A stretch of DNA of 64,000 nucleotides from an uncultured Lachnospiraceae bacterium. Its GTDB lineage: Bacteria > Bacillota > Clostridia > Lachnospirales > Lachnospiraceae. The stretch is taken from NCBI GenBank assembly GCA_949471785.1, contig CASWRE010000002.1, positions 1 through 64,000 on the forward strand, read 5' to 3'. The notes below the pieces were generated by a model. It searched no databases, was not told the origin of the DNA, and saw only the letters and a list, made by a program, of their open reading frames with translations. This document shows, in pieces, positions 35,042-44,057 of this stretch (positions are counted from its first letter, which is position 1; every line of letters starts with the position of its first letter). Made by a program: the position numbers and the translations under genes.

Positions 35042-36262
35042 TTGCAAAGAGAGATTCATACCCCGGAAGGGATGCGCGATGTTTACGGCAGCGAGTGCCG
35101 GAAGAAAAAAATGCTGCTTGGCCGTCTGGCCTCAGTCTTTCATACGTTTGGCTATGAGGATATTGAGACGCCGGTTATTGAGTATTTTGATGTATTCAGC
35201 CGCGAGGTAGGCACCATCCCTTCACGGGAATTGTACAAATTTTTTGACCGGAACGGCGACACACTGGCGCTCAGACCGGATTTTACACCGTCTATAGCCC
35301 GGGCCGTGTCTATGTATTTCCATGACGCGCGCACGCCGATTCGGCTGTGCTGTCAGGGAAAAACATTTATCAACCGGAGCAGTTATCAGGGCCGTCTGGA
35401 TGAGTCTACGCAGATCGGCGCGGAGTGCCTGGGGGATGGCAGTGCGGCGGCGGATGCGGAACAGATCGCCCTGGGGGTGCGGGCCCTGCTGGCTGTCGGA
35501 CTGAAAGAATTTCAGTTCAGTATTGGTGAGATTAACTATTTTAAGGCGCTGGTGGACGAGGCAGGGCTGGACGAGGAGCGGGAACTGGCTCTTCGCAAAC
35601 GGATTTCCCACAAGAATCATTTTGGCGTGGAAGAGCTTCTGGATAACTGCCGGCTTTCGCAAAAGCTTCGGGAAGCGTTTCGGGTATTTCCTCAACTGTT
35701 CGGCGGGCCGGAGATCCTGACGCGGGCCAAAGCCATGACGGATAATGCGGCGGCGCTGGCGGCGGTAGACCGTCTGGAGGAAATCTATGAAGTGCTGAAG
35801 CTGTACGGCGTGGAACAGTATGTTTCCTTTGACTTAAGTATGCTGAGTAAATACCGGTATTATACGGGTATCATTTTTCAGGGGTTTACGTACGGAGTGG
35901 GCGAACCTGTTGTCAAGGGGGGACGCTATGACCATCTGCTGGAACATTTCGGCGCGGCCATGCCGGCAGTCGGATTTGCTCTGGTCATGGAAGATTTGCT
36001 GAATGCCCTGGACAGGCAGAATATCCTCGTGGATCTGCCGGATCGAAAACATATGATCGTCTATGACAGGGGACGACTGACAGACGCCCTGGCGCTGGCC
36101 GCCGAAGAGAGGGCGAAGGGAATCTCCTGTAGCTGTGTGGAGAGGAACCCGCAGCTGTCCGACAAAGAGTACGGGGAGATTGCGGACCGGAAAGGCGCGG
36201 CTTTGTCTATGATGCATGATAAACCGGAGGAACTATGGAAGCAGAGAGAGACAGATATCTGA
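35042..36262 (+). CDS. hisZ: ATP phosphoribosyltransferase regulatory subunit
   Basis: A class II histidyl-tRNA synthetase paralogue that lacks aminoacylation and activates short-form HisG. 406 residues: [41 protein letters not shown] as degenerate motif 2, [11 protein letters not shown], and [35 protein letters not shown]. The start is TTG 35042, with GGAGGGAG upstream; no ATG fits the family N-terminus. It overlaps hisG by 28 bases, as expected for the two subunits of one enzyme. Confidence 0.93.
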   Translation: MQREIHTPEGMRDVYGSECRKKKMLLGRLASVFHTFGYEDIETPVIEYFDVFSREVGTIPSRELYKFFDRNGDTLALRPDFTPSIARAVSMYFHDARTPIRLCCQGKTFINRSSYQGRLDESTQIGAECLGDGSAAADAEQIALGVRALLAVGLKEFQFSIGEINYFKALVDEAGLDEERELALRKRISHKNHFGVEELLDNCRLSQKLREAFRVFPQLFGGPEILTRAKAMTDNAAALAAVDRLEEIYEVLKLYGVEQYVSFDLSMLSKYRYYTGIIFQGFTYGVGEPVVKGGRYDHLLEHFGAAMPAVGFALVMEDLLNALDRQNILVDLPDRKHMIVYDRGRLTDALALAAEERAKGISCSCVERNPQLSDKEYGEIADRKGAALSMMHDKPEELWKQRETDI

Positions 36263-36888
36263 CTTTTGCCCTGGGGAAAGGGCGGCTGGCCCGCGCCACC
36301 CTGGCAATGTTTGAAAAAATCGGGATTACCTGTGAAGAGATGCGGGATAAAAATTCCCGGAAACTGATCTTCGTCAATGAAGATCTGCAAATGAGATTTT
36401 TTTTGGCTAAAGGGCCGGACGTTCCCACGTACGTAGAATATGGCGCGGCAGACATCGGCATTGTGGGCGCCGACACTCTTATGGAAGAGGGGCGCAAGCT
36501 TTATGAGGTATTGGATTTACAGTTCGGTCAGTGCCGGATGTGCGTCTGCGGGCCGGAGTCGGCGCGGGAATATTTGTCGGCGAACCGGTTCATCCGCGTG
36601 GCGACAAAATATCCGAACATCGCCAAAGACTATTTTTACAATAAGAAGCATCAGACGGTAGAGTTCATTAAGCTGAATGGTTCCATTGAGCTGGCGCCCA
36701 TCGTGGGACTCTCGGAGGTGATCGTGGATATCGTGGAGACAGGGACCACGCTGCGGGAGAACGGCCTGCAGATTCTGGAAGAAATATGTCCGTTGTCCGC
36801 CCGGATGGTGGTCAATCAGGTCAGTATGCGGATGAAAAACGAGCGGATCGCCGGACTGATTGAGCGGCTCAGGGGAGTCATCGAGTGA
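36235..36888 (+). CDS. hisG: ATP phosphoribosyltransferase, short form
   Basis: First step of histidine synthesis, joining ATP and PRPP. 217 residues is the short form, which lacks the C-terminal regulatory domain and needs HisZ. Motifs: [37 protein letters not shown], and [15 protein letters not shown] (the PRPP-binding loop). ATG 36235 is preceded by CGGAGGA inside hisZ. Confidence 0.95.
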   Translation: MEAERDRYLTFALGKGRLARATLAMFEKIGITCEEMRDKNSRKLIFVNEDLQMRFFLAKGPDVPTYVEYGAADIGIVGADTLMEEGRKLYEVLDLQFGQCRMCVCGPESAREYLSANRFIRVATKYPNIAKDYFYNKKHQTVEFIKLNGSIELAPIVGLSEVIVDIVETGTTLRENGLQILEEICPLSARMVVNQVSMRMKNERIAGLIERLRGVIE

Positions 36889-36966
36889 CATTGGCGTATA
36901 GTACTGCAGGTTGCGGCAAAAGGACGGAACCAGCCGAAACGGATAGATGATGAAAGAGGAAAAATC

Positions 36967-38265
36967 ATGAGAATAGTTCAACTGACTCAGGAAACAAGAG
37001 AAAATATCCTGGACAATATGCTGAAACGCAGCCCCGGCAATTATGGCGATTATGAGGATCGGGTGGCAGAGATTATTGCCGATGTGCGCCGCCGGGGTGA
37101 TGAGGCTGTTTTCGATTATGCGGATAAGTTTGACCATGTCAGGCTGACAAAGGAAAACTTCCGGGTATCCGATGAGGAGATCCGTGAAGCATATGAGCTG
37201 GTTGACGGCGACCTTCTGCGGGTCATTCGCAGGGCTCTGGAGAATATCCGGGATTATCACGCACGCCAGAAACAGGACAGCTGGTTTGACAGCACGTCGA
37301 AAGGTACGATGCTGGGACAGAAGGTCACGCCGCTGTCTACGGTGGGCGTTTACGTGCCCGGGGGCAAGGCGGCATATCCGTCCTCGGTGCTGATGAATAT
37401 TGCTCCGGCCAGGGTGGCCGGGGTGGAGCGGATCATCATGACAACGCCCTGTGACGCGGAGGGAAAAGTGAATCCTCTGGTGCTGGCGGCCGCCAGGGAA
37501 GCCGGGGCTGACGAGATCTATAAGACCGGGGGGGCCCAGGCGATCGCGGCCATGGCCTTCGGGACGGAAAGCATCCCCAAGGTGGACAAGATTGTGGGGC
37601 CGGGAAATATTTATGTGGCCCTGGCTAAAAAAGCCGTCTTCGGCTATGTTAATATCGATTCTATTGCGGGGCCCAGTGAGATTCTGGTGCTGGCCGACGA
37701 GACGGCCAATCCTCACTATGTGGCGGCGGATCTGCTGTCCCAGGCGGAACATGATGAGCTGGCTTCGGCGATCCTGATCACCACCAGCGGGGAGCTGGCC
37801 AGGCAGGTGAATGATGAGATAAATAGATTCCTGGAAAAGCTGTCACGCAGGGAGATTATAGAGAAATCTCTGGATTCTTTCGGGTATCTGCTGGTGGCGG
37901 ATTCTATGGATGAGGCCATCGAGACGGCCAACGCCATCGCCTCCGAGCATCTGGAGATCGTGACGCGGAATCCTTTCGAGGTAATGACAAAGATCAGAAA
38001 CGCCGGCGCTATTTTTCTGGGCGAGTATAGCTGCGAGCCTCTGGGCGACTATTTTGCCGGGCCCAATCATGTGCTGCCCACCAACGGGACGGCAAAATTC
38101 TTCTCTCCGCTGTCTGTGGACGATTTTGTGAAGAAATCCAGTATTATTTACTATTCCCGGGAGGCGTTAGAGCCAATCCATGAGGATATTATCACATTTG
38201 CCCAATCAGAGCATTTGACAGCTCATGCCAATTCCATCGCGGTCCGGTTTGAGAAAGAGACATAA
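36967..38265 (+). CDS. hisD: Histidinol dehydrogenase
   Basis: Two-step NAD-dependent oxidation of histidinol to histidine, the last reactions of the pathway. The 432-residue protein includes VTPLSTVGVYVPGGKAAYPS, KTGGAQAIAAMAFGT, KVDKIVGPGNIYV, IDSIAGPSEILVLAD, LLSQAEHDELA with the zinc-binding Gln/His, and NHVLPTNGTAKFFSPLSV with a second zinc His. Full length. AGAGGAAAA lies before the ATG. Confidence 0.96.
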   Translation: MRIVQLTQETRENILDNMLKRSPGNYGDYEDRVAEIIADVRRRGDEAVFDYADKFDHVRLTKENFRVSDEEIREAYELVDGDLLRVIRRALENIRDYHARQKQDSWFDSTSKGTMLGQKVTPLSTVGVYVPGGKAAYPSSVLMNIAPARVAGVERIIMTTPCDAEGKVNPLVLAAAREAGADEIYKTGGAQAIAAMAFGTESIPKVDKIVGPGNIYVALAKKAVFGYVNIDSIAGPSEILVLADETANPHYVAADLLSQAEHDELASAILITTSGELARQVNDEINRFLEKLSRREIIEKSLDSFGYLLVADSMDEAIETANAIASEHLEIVTRNPFEVMTKIRNAGAIFLGEYSCEPLGDYFAGPNHVLPTNGTAKFFSPLSVDDFVKKSSIIYYSREALEPIHEDIITFAQSEHLTAHANSIAVRFEKET

Positions 38266-38377
38266 TAGTATTATGTATACTTTTGCCTGGCCGGGCGTAG
38301 GAGGCAGACGCAGGGGATAAGGGAAAAATATGGATTTTCATGACGCGCCGGGCGCGGACAGGAAGGGGGAATAACAG

Positions 38378-38965
38378 ATGAGCAGGACAGCGGAAGCAGT
38401 CAGAAATACGAAGGAAACACAGATCCATGCGCTGCTGGATATCGACGGTTCGGGAAAATCTTCTATAGAGACGGGAATCGGTTTTTTTAACCATATGCTG
38501 GAGGGATTTTCCCGCCATGGTTTTTTTGACCTGACATTAAAATGCAACGGCGATCTGGAGGTGGACGGACACCATACGATAGAAGATACGGGTATCGTTC
38601 TGGGGACGGTGATTAGAAAGGCTCTGGGGGAGAAGACAGGCATCCGCCGTTTCGGCAGCTGTATCCTGCCCATGGACGAGACGCTGGTGTTGTGCGCCGT
38701 GGATCTGTCGGGGCGGCCTTACCTTTCTTTTGACGCTGCATTTACTGCGGAAAGGGTGGGGGATATGGATACAGAGACAGTGCGGGAATTTTTCTATGCG
38801 GTTTCTTACAGCTGCGGCATGAATCTTCATATCAGGGTGCTGACGCCGGGTAATAATCATCACATGATCGAGGCGATGTTTAAAAGTTTTGCCAAGGCTC
38901 TGGATATGGCCTGCGGCTATGACGCCAGAATAGATCATGTTTTGTCCACGAAAGGGAGTTTGTGA
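38378..38965 (+). CDS. hisB: Imidazoleglycerol-phosphate dehydratase
   Basis: Manganese enzyme that dehydrates imidazole glycerol phosphate. 195 residues, the single-domain form. Motifs: [35 protein letters not shown] (metal His pair), [12 protein letters not shown] and [17 protein letters not shown] (second metal His pair). The stop overlaps the next start. The 112 bases between hisD and this gene hold no obvious gene. Confidence 0.96.
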   Translation: MSRTAEAVRNTKETQIHALLDIDGSGKSSIETGIGFFNHMLEGFSRHGFFDLTLKCNGDLEVDGHHTIEDTGIVLGTVIRKALGEKTGIRRFGSCILPMDETLVLCAVDLSGRPYLSFDAAFTAERVGDMDTETVREFFYAVSYSCGMNLHIRVLTPGNNHHMIEAMFKSFAKALDMACGYDARIDHVLSTKGSL

Positions 38966-40245
38966 TGAAGAAGAAGAGACTGATCCCCTGCCTGTATATG
39001 CGGAACCAAAAAGCGGTGCGGGGATTTGCGGATAAAACAGATTTTAGCGACGGAGATCTTTTGCGTCTTTGCGGAGAGTATAACCATTCCGGAGCGGATA
39101 TGCTGCTGGTTTTTGACCTGTCCGAGACGGACGGAGAGCACGAGGAGGCTATCCATGGACTGATCCGCGTTTGCGGCAGATCGGAGCTGCCGGTGGCCTG
39201 CGGCGGCCATGTACGCCGCCTGGAGGATGTGAAAAAGCTTCTCTATGCGGGCTGTCAGACGGTGGTCCTGAATTTTTCCCGATCGGATAACGTATCGCTG
39301 GCTGAGGAAGCGGCCCGGCGTTTTGGGCGGGAAAAGATCTGGGCCGGCTGCTTTTCGTTGAAGGAAATCGAGAAGAACAAGGATATACTGGAAGCTCATA
39401 CGGCAGCGGTGCTTTGCCCTTCCCGTCTGGCCGGGGAGGCGGCGAAACTGGTGCGGCTGCCTCTGATCCTGCTGGATGACAGCGAATCGCCGGATGTCGT
39501 CGGACTGCTCGCTCCGGAGTGGGCTTCGGGCGTTACAGGCCGCCGGATCAGCGACCCGGACACGGATCTGGCGGCGGTGAAAAAGAAGTGCCTGGCAGCG
39601 GGCCTGGCAATGGATGTCTTAGAGAGCGCCGTATCCTGGCCGGCTTTCAAGACAAACAGCGACGGCCTGATGCCCGTCATTGTACAGGATTACAAGACCG
39701 ACGAGGTACTGATGCTGGCGTATATGAATGAGGAAGCTTTTCAGGCTACTCTGGAGACCGGGTGCATGACCTACTGGAGCCGCAGCCGGGAGGAATTGTG
39801 GGTCAAGGGATTGACCAGCGGACATTTCCAGTATGTGAAATCTCTGGAAATAGACTGCGATAACGATACCCTGTTGGCGAAAGTATCCCAGATAGGGGCG
39901 GCCTGTCATACGGGTAATCGGAGCTGCTTTTACCGTAATCTGGCAAAAAAGGATTACGATGAAACCAATCCCCTGCGGGTGATGCAGAGTGTTTATGATG
40001 TGATCGCCGACCGCAAAGTTCATCCCCGGGAAGGTTCTTACACGAATTATCTTTTTGATAAAGGGATAGATAAGATTCTGAAAAAATGCGGTGAAGAGTG
40101 CACGGAGATGGTTATAGCCGCCAAGAATCCGGATAAAGACGAGATAAAATATGAGATTTCGGATTTTCTGTATCACATGATGGTATTAATGGTAGAAAAA
40201 GGCGTGACCTGGGAAGAGATCACCGGGGAGCTTGCCAGGCGTTAA
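38965..40245 (+). CDS. hisIE: HisIE bifunctional enzyme with degenerate HisF-like N-terminal domain
   Basis: A 426-residue three-part protein. Residues about 215-320 are HisI (phosphoribosyl-AMP cyclohydrolase): [36 protein letters not shown], and [26 protein letters not shown] with the zinc Cys and Asp ligands. Residues about 330-426 are HisE (phosphoribosyl-ATP pyrophosphatase): [32 protein letters not shown]. Residues 1-210 resemble HisF ([16 protein letters not shown] aligned to the IIPCLDVKDGRVVKG type), but the catalytic Asp position is Tyr and the second catalytic Asp region is not recognisable. So the barrel is probably inactive. No hisH, hisA or hisF occurs in the window. It overlaps hisB by one base. 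Confidence 0.9.
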   Translation: MKKKRLIPCLYMRNQKAVRGFADKTDFSDGDLLRLCGEYNHSGADMLLVFDLSETDGEHEEAIHGLIRVCGRSELPVACGGHVRRLEDVKKLLYAGCQTVVLNFSRSDNVSLAEEAARRFGREKIWAGCFSLKEIEKNKDILEAHTAAVLCPSRLAGEAAKLVRLPLILLDDSESPDVVGLLAPEWASGVTGRRISDPDTDLAAVKKKCLAAGLAMDVLESAVSWPAFKTNSDGLMPVIVQDYKTDEVLMLAYMNEEAFQATLETGCMTYWSRSREELWVKGLTSGHFQYVKSLEIDCDNDTLLAKVSQIGAACHTGNRSCFYRNLAKKDYDETNPLRVMQSVYDVIADRKVHPREGSYTNYLFDKGIDKILKKCGEECTEMVIAAKNPDKDEIKYEISDFLYHMMVLMVEKGVTWEEITGELARR

Positions 40246-40261
40246 CAGGACGGTAGGGATA

Positions 40262-41344
40262 ATGAAAAAAGCGATTATTGCCATGAGCGGCGGGGTGGAC
40301 AGCTCCGTCGCCGCTTTGTTGACAAGACAGGCCGGGGATGAGTGCATCGGCGTTACAATGCAGTTATACCACAATGAGGATGTGGGTATTGGGCGGCAAA
40401 AGACCTGCTGTTCCCTGGACGATGTGGAGGACGCCCGGGCGGTCTGCCGCCGGCTGGGGATGCGGTTTTATGTATTTAATTTTACGGATTGTTTTAAAGA
40501 GGCGGTGATTGGCCGTTTTGTGGATGCGTACCGGCGCGGTCATACGCCCAATCCCTGTATCGACTGCAATTGTTATCTGAAATTCGGAAAGCTTCTGCAG
40601 AGAATGCGGGAGTTGCAGATGGATTATGTGGCGACGGGGCACTATGCGAGGGTGGCGTACGATGAGGGCGCGGGCCGTTATCTTCTGAAAAAAGGATTGG
40701 ATGAAACCAAAGACCAGTCCTATGTACTGTATATGCTGACGCAGGAACAGCTGGCCCATATCCGCTTTCCACTGGGGGAGCTGACCAAGGAGGAGGTGCG
40801 CCGGATTGCCCGGGAAAACGGTTTTATCAATGCCGGAAAACGCGACAGCCAGGACATCTGCTTCGTACCGGACGGAGATTACGCAAAGGTGATCGAAGCG
40901 GTTACGGGAGAAGTTTCCCGGCCCGGAGAATTTGTGGACCGGACAGGTAAAGTTCTGGGACGTCATGAGGGCATTATCCATTACACGATCGGCCAGCGGC
41001 GGGGCCTGCGGCTGGCGGCCGGCGAGCGGGTATATGTGACGGATATTTCCCCCGAAGATAATCGGGTGGTGCTGGGAAGGAATGAAGATCTGTTCCACTC
41101 AGAACTGACGGCAGATCAGGTAAATCTCATTTCCTGCGACCGTCTGGAAGAGACTGTACGGGTCACGGCAAAGATACGATACCGCCACAGGGAACAGCCG
41201 GCCACGGCCTGGCAGACGGCGGAGGGCAGACTGCACATAAGGTTTGACGAGCCCCAGAGGGCCGTCACGAAAGGACAGGCCGTAGTGCTGTACGACGGGG
41301 ACAATGTGGTAGGCGGCGGTGTGATCTGCGGGGTGGAGCGGTAG
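40262..41344 (+). CDS. mnmA: tRNA 2-thiouridine(34) synthase MnmA
   Basis: ATP-dependent thiolation of the wobble uridine in tRNAs for Glu, Gln and Lys. The 360-residue protein has the PP-loop AMSGGVDSSVAALL, the first catalytic cysteine in GHTPNPCIDCN (Cys99) and the second in RDSQDICFVPDGDY, then GQRRGL and a C-terminal beta-barrel. The frame opens ten codons earlier, but ATG 40262 has GGTAGGGA upstream and fits the family. It starts 16 bases after hisIE, so it may share the his transcript. Confidence 0.94.
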   Translation: MKKAIIAMSGGVDSSVAALLTRQAGDECIGVTMQLYHNEDVGIGRQKTCCSLDDVEDARAVCRRLGMRFYVFNFTDCFKEAVIGRFVDAYRRGHTPNPCIDCNCYLKFGKLLQRMRELQMDYVATGHYARVAYDEGAGRYLLKKGLDETKDQSYVLYMLTQEQLAHIRFPLGELTKEEVRRIARENGFINAGKRDSQDICFVPDGDYAKVIEAVTGEVSRPGEFVDRTGKVLGRHEGIIHYTIGQRRGLRLAAGERVYVTDISPEDNRVVLGRNEDLFHSELTADQVNLISCDRLEETVRVTAKIRYRHREQPATAWQTAEGRLHIRFDEPQRAVTKGQAVVLYDGDNVVGGGVICGVER

Positions 41345-41420
41345 CGCGGTTGATCCGGGAATACAGGATCATGAAACAGGGGAAAGAATAGGAAAGGCGG
41401 GGCCTGGCCGAGAGTCCCGT

Positions 41421-42128
41421 CTATTCAAACATATAATGAAAATAAGCGTCTCTGAAACTGGCATATCGGTTTCTGGATATAGGTATTGTCGAGTTCTGGT
41501 TTGTACTGATCTCTGACTTCGTAAATTGTTCAATACTATTCATGTTGACAATATAGCTGCGGTGGCAGCGAAAAAATCCGTTTTCCGTTGAAAAGGCTTT
41601 TTCACATTTCGAAAGAGGTTCGCGAATCACTACGACATTGCCGTTTGACAGATGAACAAGAACTTCTTTATTCTGTACCTCCAGATAATCCACTTCATGT
41701 ATCATAATTTTATAAAATCCCTTGTCTGTCTGGGCAGTAAAGTGGCGTTGCTGCAGCGTGATTGTATTGAGAAAATCATCAAGAACCAGAAATAATTTCA
41801 CACTGTCTACAGGCTTGATGAGGTAATTGAACGCTTTAACCTCATAGGACTCGACAGCAAATTCCCTCGAGGTGGTAAGAAAGATAATCGGGACAGTCTG
41901 ATTATCATTTCTCAGTTCCCTCGCGGTGTCCATACCATTCAGCAATGGCATAATGATATCCAGAATCACTAAATCCATACGCATATTTTGCTGAGCAATA
42001 ATCAAGTCATCCCCGTTGGTGAAGCGGTAGATTGTAAGATTGATGGCATTTCTTGCCGCCCAATGTTCTAACAGCGGGCAGATGGCGTCTATAAATTGTT
42101 TTTCGTCGTCACAAATCGCTATGTTCAT
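41421..42128 (-). CDS. LytTR response regulator, AgrA-like
   Basis: A 235-residue response regulator. The receiver domain (1-120) has acidic pocket CDDEK, phosphoacceptor Asp57 in LVILDIIMP, Thr in FLTTS and Lys in YLIKPV. The LytTR DNA-binding domain (about 135-235) includes VDYLEVQNKEVLVHLSNGNVVVIREPLS and FFRCHRSYIVNMNSIEQF. It is most like AgrA/ComE regulators of peptide-sensing systems. The gene starts ten bases after the kinase gene. Its direct targets could include the divergent Pel operon (inference from position only). Confidence 0.9.
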   Translation of the reverse strand: MNIAICDDEKQFIDAICPLLEHWAARNAINLTIYRFTNGDDLIIAQQNMRMDLVILDIIMPLLNGMDTARELRNDNQTVPIIFLTTSREFAVESYEVKAFNYLIKPVDSVKLFLVLDDFLNTITLQQRHFTAQTDKGFYKIMIHEVDYLEVQNKEVLVHLSNGNVVVIREPLSKCEKAFSTENGFFRCHRSYIVNMNSIEQFTKSEISTNQNSTIPISRNRYASFRDAYFHYMFE

Positions 42129-42138
42129 AATGTCTCTC

Positions 42139-43422
42139 CTAGATGATAATGCGTAAAATGAACAGGTTGCCGGAAATGGAAAACTGGCACTGCCCGTTTA
42201 ATTGCTTTACATAATAGACAATGCTTTTTACACCGAAACCATGTCCTGCTTCGTTGGAAGTCGGAATGCCATCGACAAATTTGGGAATCCGCAGAACTGG
42301 ATTTTCGATATGAAGCAGAAGGTGTTTTGCTTTTTGGGAGGCTGTGAGGCGTACCCATTTTTTTTTCGCGGTAATTTCTTCGGCATCCATATGATTTAAT
42401 GCATGCATGGAATTTTCCAAAGCATTGGATAATATTGTACAGATCGCGATATCCGGGCAGGGCAGGGATTGTCCTATAGCAATATTTAGATAAAAGATAA
42501 TGTCATTTTCTTTGAAACGCGTATGATAAATTGAGATTACGGAATTCATCATCTCATTTTTACAATAGGTTGTGATCACCGTATCGTCGTAGTCGCTGCT
42601 GATTTCCTTAATATAATGGATTGCTTTCTCTGTGTTGGCGATCTGGAGCTGTGTCAGGATGATCCCCAGGTGATGACGCATATCATGTCTTAATATAGCG
42701 AGCTTTTGTTTGCTCTGCTCTACCTGTCTGATCTCATTTTTGATCGAGGACAGCTGCATTTGCATCAGTTCGTTGTACTGCCTGATTTCCTGTTTTTTTT
42801 CGTATTCGTTGAAGTAAAGAAACAGAAAAGCAAAATAGGAGATACACAGGGCGAAACCCATGAATTCTACGGCCAGTTTGTTGCTGGAATAGAGCAGATT
42901 GGAAAGTTTGGTAAAGGTATAGTCAGAAATATAATAGACAGTGGGCAAAAAACCTATAACATACAGTTCCTTAGTTTCTCTGGTAAAGACAGTCTCTGTC
43001 GTATGGCAGACGAATCTGCAAAGCAAAAAGAAGGTGATGACTGTAACTAGTATCCGGGAACCATAATAGCATTCCTGCGATTTCGTGACGGACAGCATCA
43101 GCAGACCCACCCAGTTGCTTAGCTGGCAGCACAGATAAGCGGAAAAAACAGAGATACAGGAGGAAATAACGGAATATTTGTACTTTACGACCAGGAATAT
43201 GATAAGCGGCACATGAATGATTAATGCATAGCACCATCGGGTGATCTCTTCTCCGAACAGTACAGAGCAGGTGATATACAAGATTCCTTCAAAGGCAGAA
43301 AAACCCAGTAAGGTGAGGCTGTTCCGAAAGTTTTGCTTTATTCCCAGAAAGAAAGCGGAGAGAAAAATACCAAATACCATGGTGGTCATATTATGTATGA
43401 ACAATAATATTTGAACGAACAT
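42139..43422 (-). CDS. AgrC-like sensor histidine kinase (GHKL)
   Basis: A 427-residue membrane histidine kinase. Six hydrophobic segments fill residues 1-200, as in AgrC/ComD receptors for peptide pheromones. A coiled coil (about 215-250) leads to the phosphoacceptor box ILRHDMRHHLGIIL, then GHKL ATPase motifs: N box ILSNALENSMHAL and a glycine box HGFGVKSIVYYVKQL. No agrB (peptide protease) or agrD (pheromone) is visible. The start is ATG 43422, with AAGGAGC upstream; the frame is open 24 codons further. The partner regulator follows directly. Confidence 0.88.
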   Translation of the reverse strand: MFVQILLFIHNMTTMVFGIFLSAFFLGIKQNFRNSLTLLGFSAFEGILYITCSVLFGEEITRWCYALIIHVPLIIFLVVKYKYSVISSCISVFSAYLCCQLSNWVGLLMLSVTKSQECYYGSRILVTVITFFLLCRFVCHTTETVFTRETKELYVIGFLPTVYYISDYTFTKLSNLLYSSNKLAVEFMGFALCISYFAFLFLYFNEYEKKQEIRQYNELMQMQLSSIKNEIRQVEQSKQKLAILRHDMRHHLGIILTQLQIANTEKAIHYIKEISSDYDDTVITTYCKNEMMNSVISIYHTRFKENDIIFYLNIAIGQSLPCPDIAICTILSNALENSMHALNHMDAEEITAKKKWVRLTASQKAKHLLLHIENPVLRIPKFVDGIPTSNEAGHGFGVKSIVYYVKQLNGQCQFSISGNLFILRIII

Positions 43423-43694
43423 TGTACAAGCTCCTTTTTGGCGTTCTGTATTCGGCTTACATCTGATATGTATGTTACTATATACAGCGATCATTTGTAA
43501 ATGTGTTTATATTACAATTCACGCCGCATATTTACATCTCGCACTCAAACGGAAGAGTGAGCGGAAAAAAATGATATAATCTAATCATCTATCAGGATAA
43601 ACGTGGAAATTTATGAAAAAAGCGATTAAATTTAGCCCATGTAACAAAAAGTAAAATTAATCTCTGGAAACTTAAAAGTGAACACAGATATTAA

Positions 43695-43786
43695 ATGGAG
43701 GTATGCCACAGATGTCATCTGCGGTGGTCGATAGGACCCGGCCCAATATGGGCAGACGCTACGTCCAACGGGAGTAGAGAATCCAT
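43695..43786 (+). ncRNA. Candidate structured RNA / riboswitch-like domain upstream of pel
   Basis: A compact 92-base domain. A closing stem ATGGA/TCCAT (43695-43699 with 43782-43786) encloses a hairpin (CAGAT/ATCTG at 43709-43713 and 43717-43721, extended by CCA/TGG). Next comes a GGAC/GTCC stem (43734-43737 with 43763-43766) that holds a GCCC/GGGC hairpin (43741-43744 with 43750-43753). CCG (43738-43740) can also pair with CGG (43769-43771), giving a pseudoknot. Unpaired joining segments are G/A-rich. I cannot match it to c-di-GMP-I, c-di-GMP-II or other riboswitch consensus sequences I know. It is far more GC-rich than the region around it. The fold is by eye; the functional strand is not proven. 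Confidence 0.5.
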
Positions 43787-43924
43787 GAGGAAATAATTAA
43801 TCTAGCGGAAAATAAAAACAGCCGGTTTGGTAAAAACAAGTATTATGAAAAAAATCTTGTGAGGAGATACTTTTTGTGCACAGTTTAATAAAGGTATTAT
43901 CATTTATCTATTGTTTTTGCCATG

Positions 43925-43953
43925 TTGACAAAACATTGGCTAAATGATATGAT
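43925..43953 (+). promoter_or_regulatory. Sigma-A promoter of the pel operon
   Basis: TTGACA (43925-43930), 17-base spacer, TATGAT (43948-43953). A strong match that places the transcript start near 43960, downstream of the structured domain at 43695. So that RNA would be read only from an earlier promoter, or acts on its own. Confidence 0.8.
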
Positions 43954-44057
43954 CGCTAAAATTAATTTTTTTAATAATGTATAATTATGCAGTATGCATT
44001 ACATTGCGGAATGATAGCATGATTCGTGAAAAAATGGGGAAGGGATGGCAGAGGATA

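Larger units (their letters stand above)
43423..44057. other. Divergent intergenic region between agr-like genes and pel
   Basis: A 635-base AT-rich stretch without a recognisable gene. It contains a TATAAT at 43575-43580 lacking a clear -35, a short hairpin ATCTCTG/CACAGAT (about 43664-43690), the structured domain at 43695-43786, a weak terminator-like AAGTAT/ATACTTTTT pairing (about 43838-43875), and a consensus promoter at 43925. Promoters for both divergent units must lie here. Confidence 0.7.

Noticed and set aside
43575-43580. TATAAT as promoter for the structured RNA
   Set aside because: No -35 hexamer is found 16 to 18 bases upstream, so I mention it but do not call a promoter.
43600-43800. 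Known c-di-GMP riboswitch in front of pel
   Set aside because: The expected GEMM signals (GGGACGCAAAG with a GNRA loop) and the class II consensus are absent, although c-di-GMP control of Pel made this the first idea.
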